Source of the DNA: Microbacterium sp. lyk4-40-TSB-66
Lineage (GTDB): Bacteria; Actinomycetota; Actinomycetes; Actinomycetales; Microbacteriaceae
DNA: 64,000 bases
Reading direction: 5' to 3'
NCBI RefSeq assembly: GCF_030209475.1
Contig: NZ_JARVRW010000011.1
Location: forward strand, 1 to 64,000
The position numbers and the translations under genes are program-made. Each line of letters starts with the position of its first letter. Position 1 is the first letter of the stretch. Shown here in pieces: positions 40,867-50,214 of this stretch. The notes beneath the pieces are model-generated. The model worked only from the letters and a program-made list of their open reading frames with translations, did no database searches and was not told the origin of the DNA.

Positions 40867-41285
40867 TGCTCATCCCCCGCAAGGTCAAGTACCGCAAGCA
40901 GCACCACCCCGGCCGTTCCGGCCAGGCCACCGGTGGCACCCAGGTGTCGTTCGGGGAGTACGGGATCCAGGCGCTGACCCCCGCTTACGTGACCAACCGT
41001 CAGATCGAGTCCGCTCGTATCGCCATGACGCGTCACATCAAGCGTGGCGGAAAGGTGTGGATCAACATCTACCCCGACCGTCCCCTCACCAAGAAGCCGG
41101 CTGAAACCCGCATGGGTTCCGGTAAGGGTTCGCCCGAGTGGTGGGTTGCGAACGTCAAGCCGGGCCGCGTCCTCTTCGAGGTCGCGGGTGTCGACGAGCA
41201 GCTCGCTCGTGAAGCACTGACCCGAGCCATTCACAAGCTGCCCCTGAAGGCACGCATCATCAAGCGCGAGGAGGGCGACGCGTAA
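40866..41285 (+). CDS. rplP: 50S ribosomal protein L16
   Basis: This 139-residue L16 sits near the A-site tRNA elbow. [19 protein letters not shown] and [16 protein letters not shown] are characteristic. Start and stop each share one base with the neighbouring genes (TAATG). Confidence 0.99.
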   Translation: MLIPRKVKYRKQHHPGRSGQATGGTQVSFGEYGIQALTPAYVTNRQIESARIAMTRHIKRGGKVWINIYPDRPLTKKPAETRMGSGKGSPEWWVANVKPGRVLFEVAGVDEQLAREALTRAIHKLPLKARIIKREEGDA

Positions 41286-41599
41286 TGGCGATCGGCACCA
41301 AGCAGCTCGCTCCGAGCGAGCTCGACACGTTCGAAGACCAGCGCCTCGTCGAGGAGCTGCGCAAGGCCAAGGAAGAGCTGTTCAACCTGCGCTTCCAGTC
41401 GGCCACCGGCCAGCTCGAGAGCCACGGTCGCATCCGTGCAGTCAAGCGCGACATCGCGCGTCTGTACACGGTGATCCGTGAGCGCGAGCTCGGCATCCGC
41501 GCCACCCCGGCCCCGGTCGAGGCGGCGACGAAGGCGAAGAAGAGCAAGGCGAAGAAGGCGGATGCCGCTGACGACGCCACGAAGGAAGAGGCGGAGTAA
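41285..41599 (+). CDS. rpmC: 50S ribosomal protein L29 with C-terminal extension
   Basis: The L29 core occupies residues 1 to about 72 ([28 protein letters not shown]...). Residues 73-104 are an Ala/Lys/Glu-rich tail ([22 protein letters not shown]), making it clearly longer than the 60-80 residues usual for the family. L29 lies at the tunnel exit near L23. Both ends overlap neighbours by one base. Confidence 0.97.
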   Translation: MAIGTKQLAPSELDTFEDQRLVEELRKAKEELFNLRFQSATGQLESHGRIRAVKRDIARLYTVIRERELGIRATPAPVEAATKAKKSKAKKADAADDATKEEAE

Positions 41600-41925
41600 T
41601 GGCTACCGCGAAGAAGGCCGAGGCGCAGGTCGCCGGCCACGAGCACGCCGAGAACGATGTCCGTGACGAGGACGCCCGCGGTTACCGCAAGGCACGTCGC
41701 GGGTACGTCGTCAGCGACAAGATGGACAAGACGATCGTCGTCGAGGTCGAGGACCGCGTGAAGCACCCGCTCTACGGCAAGGTCATCCGTCGCACCTCGA
41801 AGGTCAAGGCGCACGACGAGACCAACTCGGCGGGCATCGGCGACCTCGTCGTCATCAACGAGACCCGTCCGCTCAGCGCCACCAAGCGCTGGCGCCTGGT
41901 CGAGATCCTCGAGAAGGCCAAGTAA
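41599..41925 (+). CDS. rpsQ: 30S ribosomal protein S17 with N-terminal extension
   Basis: This 108-residue S17 has a recognisable OB-fold core beginning [22 protein letters not shown] and a conserved [16 protein letters not shown]. The first 28 residues are a charged extension not present in the shortest homologues. The start overlaps rpmC by one base. Confidence 0.98.
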   Translation: MATAKKAEAQVAGHEHAENDVRDEDARGYRKARRGYVVSDKMDKTIVVEVEDRVKHPLYGKVIRRTSKVKAHDETNSAGIGDLVVINETRPLSATKRWRLVEILEKAK

Positions 41926-41960
41926 GCCTCGCGGCTTACTTGGAACCCAAGGAGTAAAAA

Positions 41961-42329
41961 GTGATTCAGAACGAATCCCGGCTGAAGGTCGCCGACAACA
42001 CCGGCGCCAAGGAGCTGCTCACCATCCGTGTGCTCGGCGGCTCCAACCGCCGGTACGCGGGCCTGGGCGACGTCATCGTCGCCACGGTCAAGGACGCGAT
42101 CCCGGGTGGAAACGTCAAGAAGGGCGACGTGGTCAAGGCCGTCGTCGTCCGCGTCGTCAAGCAGACCCGTCGTTCCGACGGCTCGTACATCAAGTTCGAC
42201 GAGAACGCCGCCGTGATCCTGAAGAGCGACGGGGAGCCCCGCGGCACCCGTATCTTCGGACCGGTCGGCCGTGAGCTTCGCGACAAGAAGTTCATGAAGA
42301 TCGTCTCGCTCGCCCCGGAGGTCATCTGA
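41961..42329 (+). CDS. rplN: 50S ribosomal protein L14
   Basis: This 122-residue L14 is a subunit-bridge protein. [20 protein letters not shown] and the [17 protein letters not shown] end are diagnostic. The GTG at 41961 follows AAGGAG with eight bases spacing. It is separated from rpsQ by 35 bases, one of the larger gaps within this operon. Confidence 0.99.
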   Translation: MIQNESRLKVADNTGAKELLTIRVLGGSNRRYAGLGDVIVATVKDAIPGGNVKKGDVVKAVVVRVVKQTRRSDGSYIKFDENAAVILKSDGEPRGTRIFGPVGRELRDKKFMKIVSLAPEVI

Positions 42330-42331
42330 TC

Positions 42332-42691
42332 ATGGCGAAAATCAAAAAGGGCGACCTGGTTCAGGTCATCTCGGGTGCCAAGCCCGAGCGTGGCGGCGAC
42401 CGTGGCAAGCAGGGTAAGGTCCTCGAGGTCCTCACCGAGCAGAACCGCGTGATCGTCGAGGGCGTGAACTACGTCACCAAGCACAACCGCGTGGGCCAGT
42501 CCCAGCGCGGCACCAAGACCGGCGGCATCGAGACGTTCGAGGCCCCGATCCACATTTCCAACGTCGCGATCGTCGACCCCTCGACCAAGAAGCCGACCCG
42601 CGTCGGCCGTCGTGTCGAGGAGCAGGTGAAGGACGGCGTCAAGCGCACCGTCCGCGTGCGCTTCGCGAAGAAGAGCGGCAAGGACCTCTGA
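42332..42691 (+). CDS. rplX: 50S ribosomal protein L24
   Basis: This 119-residue L24 initiates 50S assembly. It has the KOW motif ([28 protein letters not shown]) and the VNYVTKHNR segment. The ATG lies two bases after rplN. Confidence 0.99.
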   Translation: MAKIKKGDLVQVISGAKPERGGDRGKQGKVLEVLTEQNRVIVEGVNYVTKHNRVGQSQRGTKTGGIETFEAPIHISNVAIVDPSTKKPTRVGRRVEEQVKDGVKRTVRVRFAKKSGKDL

Positions 42692-42693
42692 GT

Positions 42694-43314
42694 ATGAGCA
42701 CCGACACTGCCGCGGTAACTGGCACTTCGTCCGAAGGGCAGCCCTCCAAGGGCGCCGGCCAGCCCCGCCTGAAGCAGAAGTACAACAACGAGATCAAGAA
42801 GGCCCTGCAGGAGGAGTTCGGTTACGCGAACGTCATGCAGACGCCCGGCCTGGTCAAGGTCGTCGTCAACACCGGCGTCGGCGAGGCTGCTCGTGACAGC
42901 AAGGTGATCGATGGTGCGGTCGAGGACCTCACCAAGATCACCGGTCAGAAGCCGATCGTCACGAAGGCCCGCAAGTCCATCGCGCAGTTCAAGCTGCGCG
43001 AAGGTCAGGCCATCGGTGCGCACGTCACCCTCCGTGGTGACCGCGCATGGGAGTTCGTGGACCGCCTCGTCAACCTCGCCCTGCCCCGCATCCGCGACTT
43101 CCGCGGTCTGTCGGCCAAGCAGTTCGACGGCAACGGCAACTACACCTTCGGTCTCCAGGAGCAGTCCGTGTTCCACGAGATCGACCAGGACCGCATCGAC
43201 CGCGTGCGTGGTTTCGACATCACCATCGTCACCACCGCGAAGACCGACGACGAGGGCCGTTCGCTGCTGCGCCAGCTCGGCTTCCCGTTCCAGTCGGCCG
43301 ACGCACAGGCCTGA
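42694..43314 (+). CDS. rplE: 50S ribosomal protein L5
   Basis: This 206-residue L5 binds 5S r[20 protein letters not shown], the [20 protein letters not shown] region and [19 protein letters not shown] are typical. The first 25 residues ([21 protein letters not shown]) are a disordered extension. It is followed not by rpsN but by a perfect hairpin and then rpsH. Confidence 0.99.
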   Translation: MSTDTAAVTGTSSEGQPSKGAGQPRLKQKYNNEIKKALQEEFGYANVMQTPGLVKVVVNTGVGEAARDSKVIDGAVEDLTKITGQKPIVTKARKSIAQFKLREGQAIGAHVTLRGDRAWEFVDRLVNLALPRIRDFRGLSAKQFDGNGNYTFGLQEQSVFHEIDQDRIDRVRGFDITIVTTAKTDDEGRSLLRQLGFPFQSADAQA

Positions 43315-43320
43315 CCCCTC

Positions 43321-43344
43321 GGGCCCCCGGACACCCGGGGGCCC
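43321..43344 (+). terminator. Hairpin between rplE and rpsH (rpsN slot)
   Basis: GGGCCCCCGG (43321-43330) and CCGGGGGCCC (43335-43344) form a perfect 10-pair stem with an ACAC loop. It lies seven bases after the rplE stop, in the 92-base gap where many actinobacteria encode S14. No coding remnant is seen. It may attenuate or process the transcript. Confidence 0.7.
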
Positions 43345-43406
43345 CTCATCGAAGGTCGACTGTCGTGTAACGGCAGCCGAAACCTCATGAAAGAAAGAAG
43401 CAACAC

Positions 43407-43805
43407 ATGACGATGACAGACCCGGTCGCAGACATGCTGACCCGTCTGCGCAACGCGAACTCGGCGCACCACGACTCCGTGTCGATGCCGAGCTCGAAGC
43501 TCAAGACCAACATCGCAGCCATCCTCAAGCAGGAGGGCTACATCGCCGACTGGAACGTCGAAGACGCCCGCGTCGGTCACACCCTCAACATGACGCTGAA
43601 GTACGGCCCGAACCGCGAGCGGTCGATCGCCGGCATCAAGCGCGTCTCCAAGCCCGGCCTCCGCGTGTACGCGAAGTCGACCGAGGTCCCCACGGTCCTC
43701 GGCGGGCTCGGCGTGGCCATCCTGTCCACCTCCTCCGGTCTCCTCACCGACCGTCAGGCCGAGCAGAAGGGCGTCGGCGGGGAAGTCCTCGCCTACGTGT
43801 GGTGA
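43407..43805 (+). CDS. rpsH: 30S ribosomal protein S8
   Basis: This 132-residue S8 binds the central domain of 16S rRNA and in other bacteria regulates the spc operon. [16 protein letters not shown] and [21 protein letters not shown] are diagnostic. The ATG follows AAAGAAAGAAG. Confidence 0.99.
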   Translation: MTMTDPVADMLTRLRNANSAHHDSVSMPSSKLKTNIAAILKQEGYIADWNVEDARVGHTLNMTLKYGPNRERSIAGIKRVSKPGLRVYAKSTEVPTVLGGLGVAILSTSSGLLTDRQAEQKGVGGEVLAYVW

Positions 43806-43811
43806 TCTGAC

Positions 43812-44348
43812 ATGTCGCGTATTGGACGTCTTCCCATCGACATCCCCGCCGGCGTCACCGTTTCGGTGAACGGCCGGGAGGTCTCCGTCAAGGGCCCGAA
43901 GGGCGAGCTCGAGCTCACCATCGCGCAGCCCCTCGAGGTGTCGGTCGAGGAGAACCAGGTTCTCGTCACCCGCCCCGACGACGAGCGCGAGTCGCGGTCG
44001 CTCCACGGCCTGACCCGCACGCTCATCAACAACAACATCATCGGTGTCACCCAGGGCTACACCAAGGGCCTCGAGGTCGTCGGCACGGGTTACCGCGTCG
44101 CCCAGAAGGGCAGCGCGATCGAGTTCGCCCTCGGCTTCTCGCACCCCGTCCTCATCGACCCGCCCGCGGGCATCACCCTCACGGTCGAAGGCAACAACAA
44201 GGTCACCGTGAGCGGCATCGACAAGCAGGCCGTCGGCGAGGCCGCAGCCAACATCCGCAAGATCCGTAAGCCCGAGCCCTACAAGGGCAAGGGTGTGCGG
44301 TACGCGGGCGAGGTCGTCCGCCGCAAGGCCGGAAAGAGTGGTAAGTGA
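43812..44348 (+). CDS. rplF: 50S ribosomal protein L6
   Basis: This 178-residue L6 lies near the sarcin-ricin loop. [21 protein letters not shown] and [20 protein letters not shown] are typical. It begins six bases after rpsH. Confidence 0.99.
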   Translation: MSRIGRLPIDIPAGVTVSVNGREVSVKGPKGELELTIAQPLEVSVEENQVLVTRPDDERESRSLHGLTRTLINNNIIGVTQGYTKGLEVVGTGYRVAQKGSAIEFALGFSHPVLIDPPAGITLTVEGNNKVTVSGIDKQAVGEAAANIRKIRKPEPYKGKGVRYAGEVVRRKAGKSGK

Positions 44349-44350
44349 CC

Positions 44351-44710
44351 ATGGCTGTCAAGACAAAGTCCGTCGCTCGTGCTCGTCGCCACGCGCGTCT
44401 TCGCAAGAAGGTCGTCGGCACCGAGCTTCGTCCCCGTCTCGTGGTGACGCGTTCCGCGCGCCACGTGTTCGTCCAGGTCGTGGACGACAGCAAGGGCCAC
44501 ACCGTGGCCTCCGCTTCCACCCTCGAGACCGACCTGCGCGGCTTCGACGGTGACAAGACCGCCAAGGCCCGCAAGGTCGGCGAACTCGTCGCCGAGCGTG
44601 CCAAGGCCGTGGGCGTCTCCGACGTCGTGTTCGACCGTGGCGGTAACCGCTACGCCGGCCGCGTCGCCGCGATCGCCGACGGAGCTCGCGAAGGAGGGCT
44701 GAACCTGTGA
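44351..44710 (+). CDS. rplR: 50S ribosomal protein L18
   Basis: This 119-residue L18 is a 5S rRNA-binding protein. [21 protein letters not shown] and the [25 protein letters not shown] end are diagnostic. The ATG at 44351 is preferred over an in-frame GTG six bases earlier. The stop overlaps the rpsE GTG start. Confidence 0.99.
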   Translation: MAVKTKSVARARRHARLRKKVVGTELRPRLVVTRSARHVFVQVVDDSKGHTVASASTLETDLRGFDGDKTAKARKVGELVAERAKAVGVSDVVFDRGGNRYAGRVAAIADGAREGGLNL

Positions 44711-45387
44711 GTGACAACAAGGAGACCGAAGTGACCGAGCAGACTGCCCCGGCTGAGGGTGCGGCTGCCGCTCAGGCCCCCGCCGAGCGTGAGCGCGAGC
44801 CGCGTCGCGGTGGTCGCGAGCGCAACAGCAACCAGCGCGACCGTGGTTCGCGCGACCGCAACGAGAGCCAGTTCCTCGAGCGCGTCGTGACCATCAACCG
44901 CGTCTCGAAGGTCGTCAAGGGTGGTCGTCGCTTCAGCTTCACCGCACTCGTCGTCGTCGGTGACGGCAACGGCGTGGTCGGTGTCGGCTACGGCAAGGCG
45001 CGCGAAGTGCCCCTCGCCATCTCGAAGGGTGTCGAAGAGGCCAAGCGCAACTTCTTCCGCGTTCCGCGTTCGGGCTCGACCATCCCGCACCCCGTGCAGG
45101 GTGAGGCCGCTGCCGGTGTGGTGCTCCTGCGCCCCGCCGCCGCCGGTACCGGTGTCATCGCCGGTGGTCCCGTCCGCGCCGTCCTCGAGTGCGCCGGCAT
45201 CCACGACGTCCTGTCGAAGTCGCTCGGCTCGTCGAACACGATCAACATCGTGCACGCGACCGTCGAGGCGCTGAAGGCGCTCGAGGAGCCCCGTGCCGTG
45301 GCCGCCCGCCGTGGCCTGGAGTTCGACCAGGTCGCCCCGGCCCGCCTCGTGCGCGCCGAGGCCGCCGCCCAGAAGGTAGGTGCCTGA
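44707..45387 (+). CDS. rpsE: 30S ribosomal protein S5 with long N-terminal extension
   Basis: This 226-residue S5 sits at the mRNA entry channel. The conserved core starts about residue 55 ([34 protein letters not shown]). The preceding 54 residues are a disordered Glu/Ala- then Arg/Asn-rich extension ([20 protein letters not shown]). The GTG start at 44707 overlaps the rplR stop and is preceded by GAAGGAGGG; the later in-frame GTG at residue 11 would shorten the extension. Confidence 0.98.
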   Translation: MSDNKETEVTEQTAPAEGAAAAQAPAEREREPRRGGRERNSNQRDRGSRDRNESQFLERVVTINRVSKVVKGGRRFSFTALVVVGDGNGVVGVGYGKAREVPLAISKGVEEAKRNFFRVPRSGSTIPHPVQGEAAAGVVLLRPAAAGTGVIAGGPVRAVLECAGIHDVLSKSLGSSNTINIVHATVEALKALEEPRAVAARRGLEFDQVAPARLVRAEAAAQKVGA

Positions 45388-45572
45388 TGGCCGAGCGTCT
45401 GAAGGTCACGCAGATCAAGTCCAAGGTGAGCGAGAAGCAGAACCAGCGTGACACGCTGCGTTCGCTCGGTCTGAAGCGGATCGGCGACTCGGTCGTCCGT
45501 CCCGACGACGCGCAGACGCGCGGCTACGTCAAGACCGTCGCCCACCTCGTCAAGGTTGAGGAGATCGACTAA
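45387..45572 (+). CDS. rpmD: 50S ribosomal protein L30
   Basis: This 61-residue L30 ([20 protein letters not shown] start, [20 protein letters not shown] middle) is complete and of normal length. Start and stop each overlap a neighbour by one base. Confidence 0.98.
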   Translation: MAERLKVTQIKSKVSEKQNQRDTLRSLGLKRIGDSVVRPDDAQTRGYVKTVAHLVKVEEID

Positions 45573-46102
45573 TGGCTGCCAAGAAGGACGAGACCGCAAC
45601 GGTCGACGCCCCGAAGAAGGCATCGGCCGCCAAGGCCGGTAAGAAGGAAGCCCCCGCGGCGCGCCCCGGCGTGCTCAAGGTCCACCACCTGCGTCCCGTC
45701 CCGGGCGCCCGCACCGCCAAGACCCGTGTGGGTCGCGGTGAGGGCTCGAAGGGTAAGACGTCCGGTCGCGGTACCAAGGGAACCAAGGCCCGTTACCAGG
45801 TCAAGGTCGGCTTCGAGGGTGGGCAGATGCCGCTGCACATGCGCACCCCGAAGCTCCGCGGCTTCAAGAACCCGTTCCGCGTCGAGTACCAGGTCGTGAA
45901 CCTGGACAAGCTCGGCGAGCTCTACCCGGAGGGTGGCGACGTGACCGTCGCCGGCCTCGTTGCCAAGGGTGCAGTGCGCAAGAACGAGAAGGTCAAGGTG
46001 CTCGGCACCGGCGACATCTCGGTCGCGCTGACCGTCTCCGTCGACAAGGTCTCCGGCTCAGCCGAGCAGAAGATCGTCGCCGCCGGCGGCACCGTCAACT
46101 GA
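45572..46102 (+). CDS. rplO: 50S ribosomal protein L15
   Basis: This 176-residue L15 has a typical core ([53 protein letters not shown]). The first 30 residues are a Lys/Ala-rich extension. It is last gene before a strong terminator, so secY probably also has its own promoter. Confidence 0.99.
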   Translation: MAAKKDETATVDAPKKASAAKAGKKEAPAARPGVLKVHHLRPVPGARTAKTRVGRGEGSKGKTSGRGTKGTKARYQVKVGFEGGQMPLHMRTPKLRGFKNPFRVEYQVVNLDKLGELYPEGGDVTVAGLVAKGAVRKNEKVKVLGTGDISVALTVSVDKVSGSAEQKIVAAGGTVN

Positions 46103-46115
46103 CGACCCGACCCGG

Positions 46116-46151
46116 AAGGGGCCGGCGGCCTTATGGCCGTCGGCCCCTTCT
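46116..46151 (+). terminator. Terminator between rplO and secY
   Basis: GAAGGGGCCGGCGGCC (46116-46131), loop TTAT, and GGCCGTCGGCCCCTTC (46136-46151) make a 16-pair stem with one G-U pair, 14 bases after rplO. A TTAGTCT box follows at 46156-46162 and could belong to a secY promoter, but no clear -35 box is seen. Confidence 0.85.
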
Positions 46152-46212
46152 GCATTAGTCTGATGGGGAGTGCGCGTTGCCGCGCTCCGAGATCGTTCTG
46201 GAGGAATCCCCC

Positions 46213-47535
46213 TTGTTCAGCGCCATCGCGCGGGTTTTCCGCACGCCCGACCTGAGGCGCAAGATCGCCTTCACGCTGGGCATCATCGCCATTTACCGGC
46301 TGGGTGCTCACGTGCCGACGCCCTTCGTCGACTTCCCCAACGTTCAGCAGTGCCTGAACCAGTCGGGCGGTACCGAGGGTCTGCTGTCTCTGGTGAACCT
46401 CTTCTCGGGCGGCGCCCTGCTGCAGCTGTCGATCTTCGCCCTCGGCGTCATGCCGTACATCACGGCGACGATCATCGTGCAGCTGCTGCGCGTGGTCATC
46501 CCGCACTTCGAGACGCTCTACAAAGAGGGTCAGGCGGGTCAGGCGAAGCTCACGCAGTACACCCGCTACCTGACGATCGCGCTGGCGCTGCTGCAGTCGA
46601 CCACGCTCGTCACCGTCGCGCGTTCGGGCCAGCTCTTCGGTTCGGCCGGAGTGCCCGAGTGCCAGCAGCTGCTGACCAACGACATCTGGTGGGCCCAGCT
46701 CCTCATGATCATCACGATGACCGCCGGCACCGGCCTGGTCATGTGGTTCGCCGAGCTCGTCACCGAGCGCGGCGTGGGTAACGGCATGTCCATCCTGATC
46801 TTCACCTCGATCGCCGCGACCTTCCCCGGCGCCATGCTGTCGATCCTGAACGCCCGCGGCGTCGAGGTCTTCCTGCTCGTCCTGGCCGTCAGCATCGTGA
46901 TCGTCGCCCTCGTGGTGTTCGTCGAACAATCCCAGCGACGCATCCCGGTCCAGTACGCCAAGCGCATGGTCGGCCGCCGTACCTATGGCGGGACGAACAC
47001 CTACATCCCGATCAAGGTCAACATGGCCGGCGTCGTGCCCGTCATCTTCGCCTCGTCGCTGCTCTACATCCCGGCTCTCATCGCGCAGTTCAATCAGCCG
47101 CAGCCGGGCCAGGAGCCGTCGCCGTGGGTGACGTGGATCTCGCAGTACCTCACGCGTGGCGACCACCCGCTGTACATGCTGATCTACTTCCTCCTCATCA
47201 TCGGGTTCGCGTACTTCTACGTCGCGATCACGTTCAACCCGGTCGACGTCGCCGACAACATGAAGAAGTACGGCGGGTTCATCCCCGGCATCCGCGCGGG
47301 CCGTCCGACGGCCGAGTACCTCGACTACGTCCTGACGCGCATCACCCTGCCCGGCTCGATCTACCTGGGTCTCATCGCCCTGCTGCCGCTGGTGGCACTC
47401 GCGACGGTCGGCGCCAACCAGAACTTCCCGTTCGGCGGGGCCTCCATCCTGATCATCGTCGGCGTCGGTCTCGAGACCGTGAAGCAGATCGACGCGCAAC
47501 TCCAGCAGCGTCACTACGAGGGGCTGCTTCGATGA
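46213..47535 (+). CDS. secY: Protein translocase subunit SecY
   Basis: This is the channel-forming subunit of the SecYEG translocon, 440 residues with ten hydrophobic segments. FSAIARVFRTPDLRRKIAFTLG is the expected N-terminus, followed by plug and gate segments and QRRIPVQYAKRMVGRRTYGG. The TTG at 46213 is chosen because TGGAGGA lies about eight bases upstream and it gives the usual length; an in-frame start at 46177 would add 12 residues. The stop overlaps adk (ATGA). Confidence 0.97.
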   Translation: MFSAIARVFRTPDLRRKIAFTLGIIAIYRLGAHVPTPFVDFPNVQQCLNQSGGTEGLLSLVNLFSGGALLQLSIFALGVMPYITATIIVQLLRVVIPHFETLYKEGQAGQAKLTQYTRYLTIALALLQSTTLVTVARSGQLFGSAGVPECQQLLTNDIWWAQLLMIITMTAGTGLVMWFAELVTERGVGNGMSILIFTSIAATFPGAMLSILNARGVEVFLLVLAVSIVIVALVVFVEQSQRRIPVQYAKRMVGRRTYGGTNTYIPIKVNMAGVVPVIFASSLLYIPALIAQFNQPQPGQEPSPWVTWISQYLTRGDHPLYMLIYFLLIIGFAYFYVAITFNPVDVADNMKKYGGFIPGIRAGRPTAEYLDYVLTRITLPGSIYLGLIALLPLVALATVGANQNFPFGGASILIIVGVGLETVKQIDAQLQQRHYEGLLR

Positions 47536-48128
47536 GCGCGCGTCTTCTGATCGTGGGCCCGCAGGGGTCGGGCAAGGGAACGCAGGGCGTCCGCATCGCA
47601 GAAGCGCTCGGCATTCCGGTGGTCTCCACCGGCGACGTGTTCCGCGCCAACGTCGCGCAGGGCACCGAGCTGGGCCAGCAGGTCAAGGCGATCATCGACG
47701 GTGGGAGCCTCGTCCCCGACGAGCTGACCAGCGCGGTCGTGCGCGACCGGCTGTCGCAGGCGGACGCGGCGGAGGGCTTCCTGCTCGACGGCTACCCGCG
47801 CAATCTCGCGCAGGTGATGCACCTCGACGAGTTCCTCGAGGGACGCGGCGAGTCGCTCGACGCCGTCATCGCGCTCGTCGTGCCGCGCGAGGAGTCGCTG
47901 TCGCGCCTGACCGCGCGCGCATCCGAGCAGGGGCGCGCCGACGACACCGAAGAGGCGATCGCCACGCGTCTGGGTATCTACGAACGCGAGACGGCGCCCA
48001 TCCTCGACGTGTACGGCACGCGCGACGTGGTCGACGAGATCGACGGCGTCGGCAGTCTCGACGAGGTGACCGCTCGCATCTTCGCGGCGCTCGAAGCGCG
48101 CGGTCTCCACGCGTCGCCGGCTGCGTGA
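47532..48128 (+). CDS. adk: Adenylate kinase, short form
   Basis: This 198-residue cytoplasmic kinase catalyses AMP + ATP to 2 ADP. The P-loop is GPQGSGKGTQ (9-18), DGYPRN is the AMP-site motif, and the zinc/LID insertion is absent, which is the short actinobacterial form. The ATG overlaps the secY stop by four bases. Confidence 0.97.
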   Translation: MSARLLIVGPQGSGKGTQGVRIAEALGIPVVSTGDVFRANVAQGTELGQQVKAIIDGGSLVPDELTSAVVRDRLSQADAAEGFLLDGYPRNLAQVMHLDEFLEGRGESLDAVIALVVPREESLSRLTARASEQGRADDTEEAIATRLGIYERETAPILDVYGTRDVVDEIDGVGSLDEVTARIFAALEARGLHASPAA

Positions 48129-48129
48129 C

Positions 48130-48969
48130 GTGGGCCTCCGTTCCTCCGTCTACAAGAAGCCGGCCCAGCTGCGCTCGATGATCGAGCCGGGCCTCATCAC
48201 CGCCGACGCGTTGGACGCGGTGCGCGCGCTCGTCGCTCCGGGCGTCACCACGCTCGAGCTCGACGCCGCGGCGTCCGCGCTCATCACCTCGCGTGGCGCC
48301 GTGTCGAACTTCCAGATGGTGCGGGGTTACCGGCACACGATCTGCGCCTCGGTCAACGAGCAGGTGGTGCACGGTATCCCGAACGATCGTCCTCTACGGG
48401 CGGGCGACATCCTTTCGATCGATGCGGGCGCGGAACTGCGCGGATGGAACGGCGACTCCGCTTTCACCGTGATCGTCCCCGGCGACGCCCCCGACGACAT
48501 CGTCGCGCCGCGACGTCGTCTCTCCGAGGTCACGGAGGGGTCGCTGTGGGCGGGTATCGCGGCACTCAGCCGGGCGTCGCACCTCGGCGAGGTCGGGGCG
48601 GCGATCGAGCAGTACATCGACGCCCATGCCCCTGAGGGGGGATACGGCATCCTGCGTGACTACGTCGGTCACGGCATCGGCCGGAAGATGCACGAGTCGC
48701 CGAGCATCTTCAACTACGCGGTGCCCGATCGCGGCGCAGAGGTGCGCCCTGGCTTGGCGGTGGCCATCGAGCCCATGGTCGTCATCGGCGACCAGGAGAC
48801 CTTCACCGAAGACGACGGCTGGACGGTGTCGACCCTCGACGGGACGGCCGGCTCCCATTGGGAACATAGCGTCGCCGTGCATGATGGGGGCATCTGGGTG
48901 CTGACCGCTCACGACGGCGGTGCCGAGAAATTGGCGCCGTTCGGCGTGGTGCCGAAGGAGATCGACTGA
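48130..48969 (+). CDS. map: Methionine aminopeptidase type I
   Basis: This 279-residue enzyme removes the initiator Met from nascent proteins. Metal ligands are visible in SIDAGAEL (Asp), WNGDSAFT (Asp), VGHGIGRKMHE (His), IEPMVV (Glu) and HWEHSVAV (Glu); the substrate-side His is in VVHGIP. The GTG at 48130 is one base after adk. It is the last of the secY-adk-map unit; the stop shares the ATG of the DsbA-like gene. Confidence 0.97.
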   Translation: MGLRSSVYKKPAQLRSMIEPGLITADALDAVRALVAPGVTTLELDAAASALITSRGAVSNFQMVRGYRHTICASVNEQVVHGIPNDRPLRAGDILSIDAGAELRGWNGDSAFTVIVPGDAPDDIVAPRRRLSEVTEGSLWAGIAALSRASHLGEVGAAIEQYIDAHAPEGGYGILRDYVGHGIGRKMHESPSIFNYAVPDRGAEVRPGLAVAIEPMVVIGDQETFTEDDGWTVSTLDGTAGSHWEHSVAVHDGGIWVLTAHDGGAEKLAPFGVVPKEID

Positions 48970-49673
48970 TGATGATGGCCGCTGTGCGGAAGTCCACGAA
49001 CTGGTTCGCGATCGGTGTGACGGCGGCGGTGCTCGTCGTCGTGCTCATCGTGGCAGGCGTCGTGTGGTTCGCCAACAACCAGGCCACCTCGCCCGGAACG
49101 CTGCCGGAGTCTTCCGCGGTCGACACCGAGACGGGGGCGATCGCGGTTGGGTCCGGTGCGAAGACCGTCGACACGTACATCGACTTCATGTGCCCGGTCT
49201 GCAATCAGTTCGAGCAGGCCTACGGGCCCACGCTCGACCAGCTGGTGGCCAGCGACGAGATCACGTTGAACATCCACCCCATCTCGATCCTCGACCGCGC
49301 CTCCCAGGGCACCGAGTACTCCACCCGGTCCGCCTCCGCCGCGTATTGCGTCGCCGTGGACGATCCCGCCAACGTCCCCGCGTTCGTGAAGGCCCTCTAC
49401 GCGCAGCAGCCGTCGGAGAACACAGCCGGTCTGGACGATGCGACCCTCGCGTCCATCGCCACCTCGGTGGGGGCGTCGGATGCCGCCACGTCGTGCATCT
49501 CGGATGGGACGTACACGAGGTTCGTGACGGCGATGACCCAGAACACCCCGGTGCAACCCGGCAGCGGGGGGATCGCGACGCCGACGATCGCCGTGGACGG
49601 TACCGTCCTGGCGAACCAGACCGACCTGACGGGCGACCCGCAGAAGGACATCGTCGACCGCCTCGACGGCTGA
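48969..49673 (+). CDS. DsbA-like thiol-disulfide protein, membrane-anchored
   Basis: This 234-residue protein has an N-terminal hydrophobic anchor (residues 13-36) and an extracytoplasmic thioredoxin/DsbA-like domain. The redox motif is DFMCPVCNQFE; the cis-Pro region appears as IATPTIAVDG. It is likely an oxidase or isomerase for exported proteins. It overlaps the map stop; the first ATG of a triple ATG repeat is taken, with GAAGGAGA upstream. The common neighbour in other genomes is infA directly, so its position here is unusual. Confidence 0.9.
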   Translation: MMMAAVRKSTNWFAIGVTAAVLVVVLIVAGVVWFANNQATSPGTLPESSAVDTETGAIAVGSGAKTVDTYIDFMCPVCNQFEQAYGPTLDQLVASDEITLNIHPISILDRASQGTEYSTRSASAAYCVAVDDPANVPAFVKALYAQQPSENTAGLDDATLASIATSVGASDAATSCISDGTYTRFVTAMTQNTPVQPGSGGIATPTIAVDGTVLANQTDLTGDPQKDIVDRLDG

Positions 49674-49689
49674 CGACACCTCCGGCGAG

Positions 49690-49718
49690 TTGCCGGAGTG
49701 GGTATCACCACGTATGCT
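49690..49718 (+). promoter_or_regulatory. infA/alpha-operon promoter, TTGCCG-17-TATGCT
   Basis: TTGCCG at 49690-49695 and TATGCT at 49713-49718 have a 17-base spacing. The -10 and downstream bases (CGTATGCTTG, CTTTG) match the rpoB promoter. The -35 overlaps a 7-pair hairpin (49680-49698) that follows the DsbA-like gene. Confidence 0.75.
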
Positions 49719-49814
49719 TGATCTTTGGTGCGTTGCGCCTTCATTGGCGTGTCGAAGCACCGATTCCCCATCCACCGCAGACCGGCCGGTCTGCAATTGA
49801 GCGTGAGCGAGTTT

Positions 49815-50036
49815 ATGGCGAAGAAAGACGGTGTCATCGAGATCGAGGGCACGGTGTCCGAGGCACTGCCCAACGCGATGTTCCGTGTCGAACTGACCAA
49901 CGGTCACAAGGTGCTCGCCACCATTTCGGGAAAGATGCGGCAGAACTACATCCGCATCATCCCCGAGGACCGGGTCGTCGTCGAACTGAGCCCGTACGAC
50001 CTCACCCGCGGTCGTATCGTCTACCGCTACCGCTGA
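49815..50036 (+). CDS. infA: Translation initiation factor IF-1
   Basis: This 73-residue IF-1 binds the 30S A site during initiation. [20 protein letters not shown] and [19 protein letters not shown] are diagnostic. The ATG at 49815 is chosen by conservation; the frame is open back to GTG at 49728, close to the promoter, and the ribosome site before 49815 is weak. Confidence 0.97.
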   Translation: MAKKDGVIEIEGTVSEALPNAMFRVELTNGHKVLATISGKMRQNYIRIIPEDRVVVELSPYDLTRGRIVYRYR

Positions 50037-50097
50037 GTCCGGCCGAGAAGTAACGAGCCGCACCACGCGCGTTCGAAGACAGCGAAACAGGAACATC

Positions 50098-50214
50098 ATG
50101 AAGGTCAACCCCTCCGTCAAGCCCATCTGCGACCACTGCAAGGTGATCCGTCGCCACGGGCGCGTGATGGTGATCTGCAAGAGCAACCCGCGCCACAAGC
50201 AGCGCCAGGGCTGA
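50098..50214 (+). CDS. rpmJ: 50S ribosomal protein L36
   Basis: This is a complete 38-residue L36 ([20 protein letters not shown] then [18 protein letters not shown]). It is the zinc-binding form, with C-x2-C, a third Cys and the final His. The ATG lies at 50098, 61 bases after infA, with an AACAGGAACA ribosome site. Followed by a gap of 169 bases to rpsM. Confidence 0.97.
   Translation: MKVNPSVKPICDHCKVIRRHGRVMVICKSNPRHKQRQG

Noticed and set aside
43315..43406. Short S14 (rpsN/rpsZ) gene
   Set aside because: None of the frames in this gap gives the Cys-x-x-Cys or S14 sequence.
45922..47514. Long open frame antisense to rplO and secY
   Set aside because: Shadow of membrane-protein codon usage on the opposite strand.
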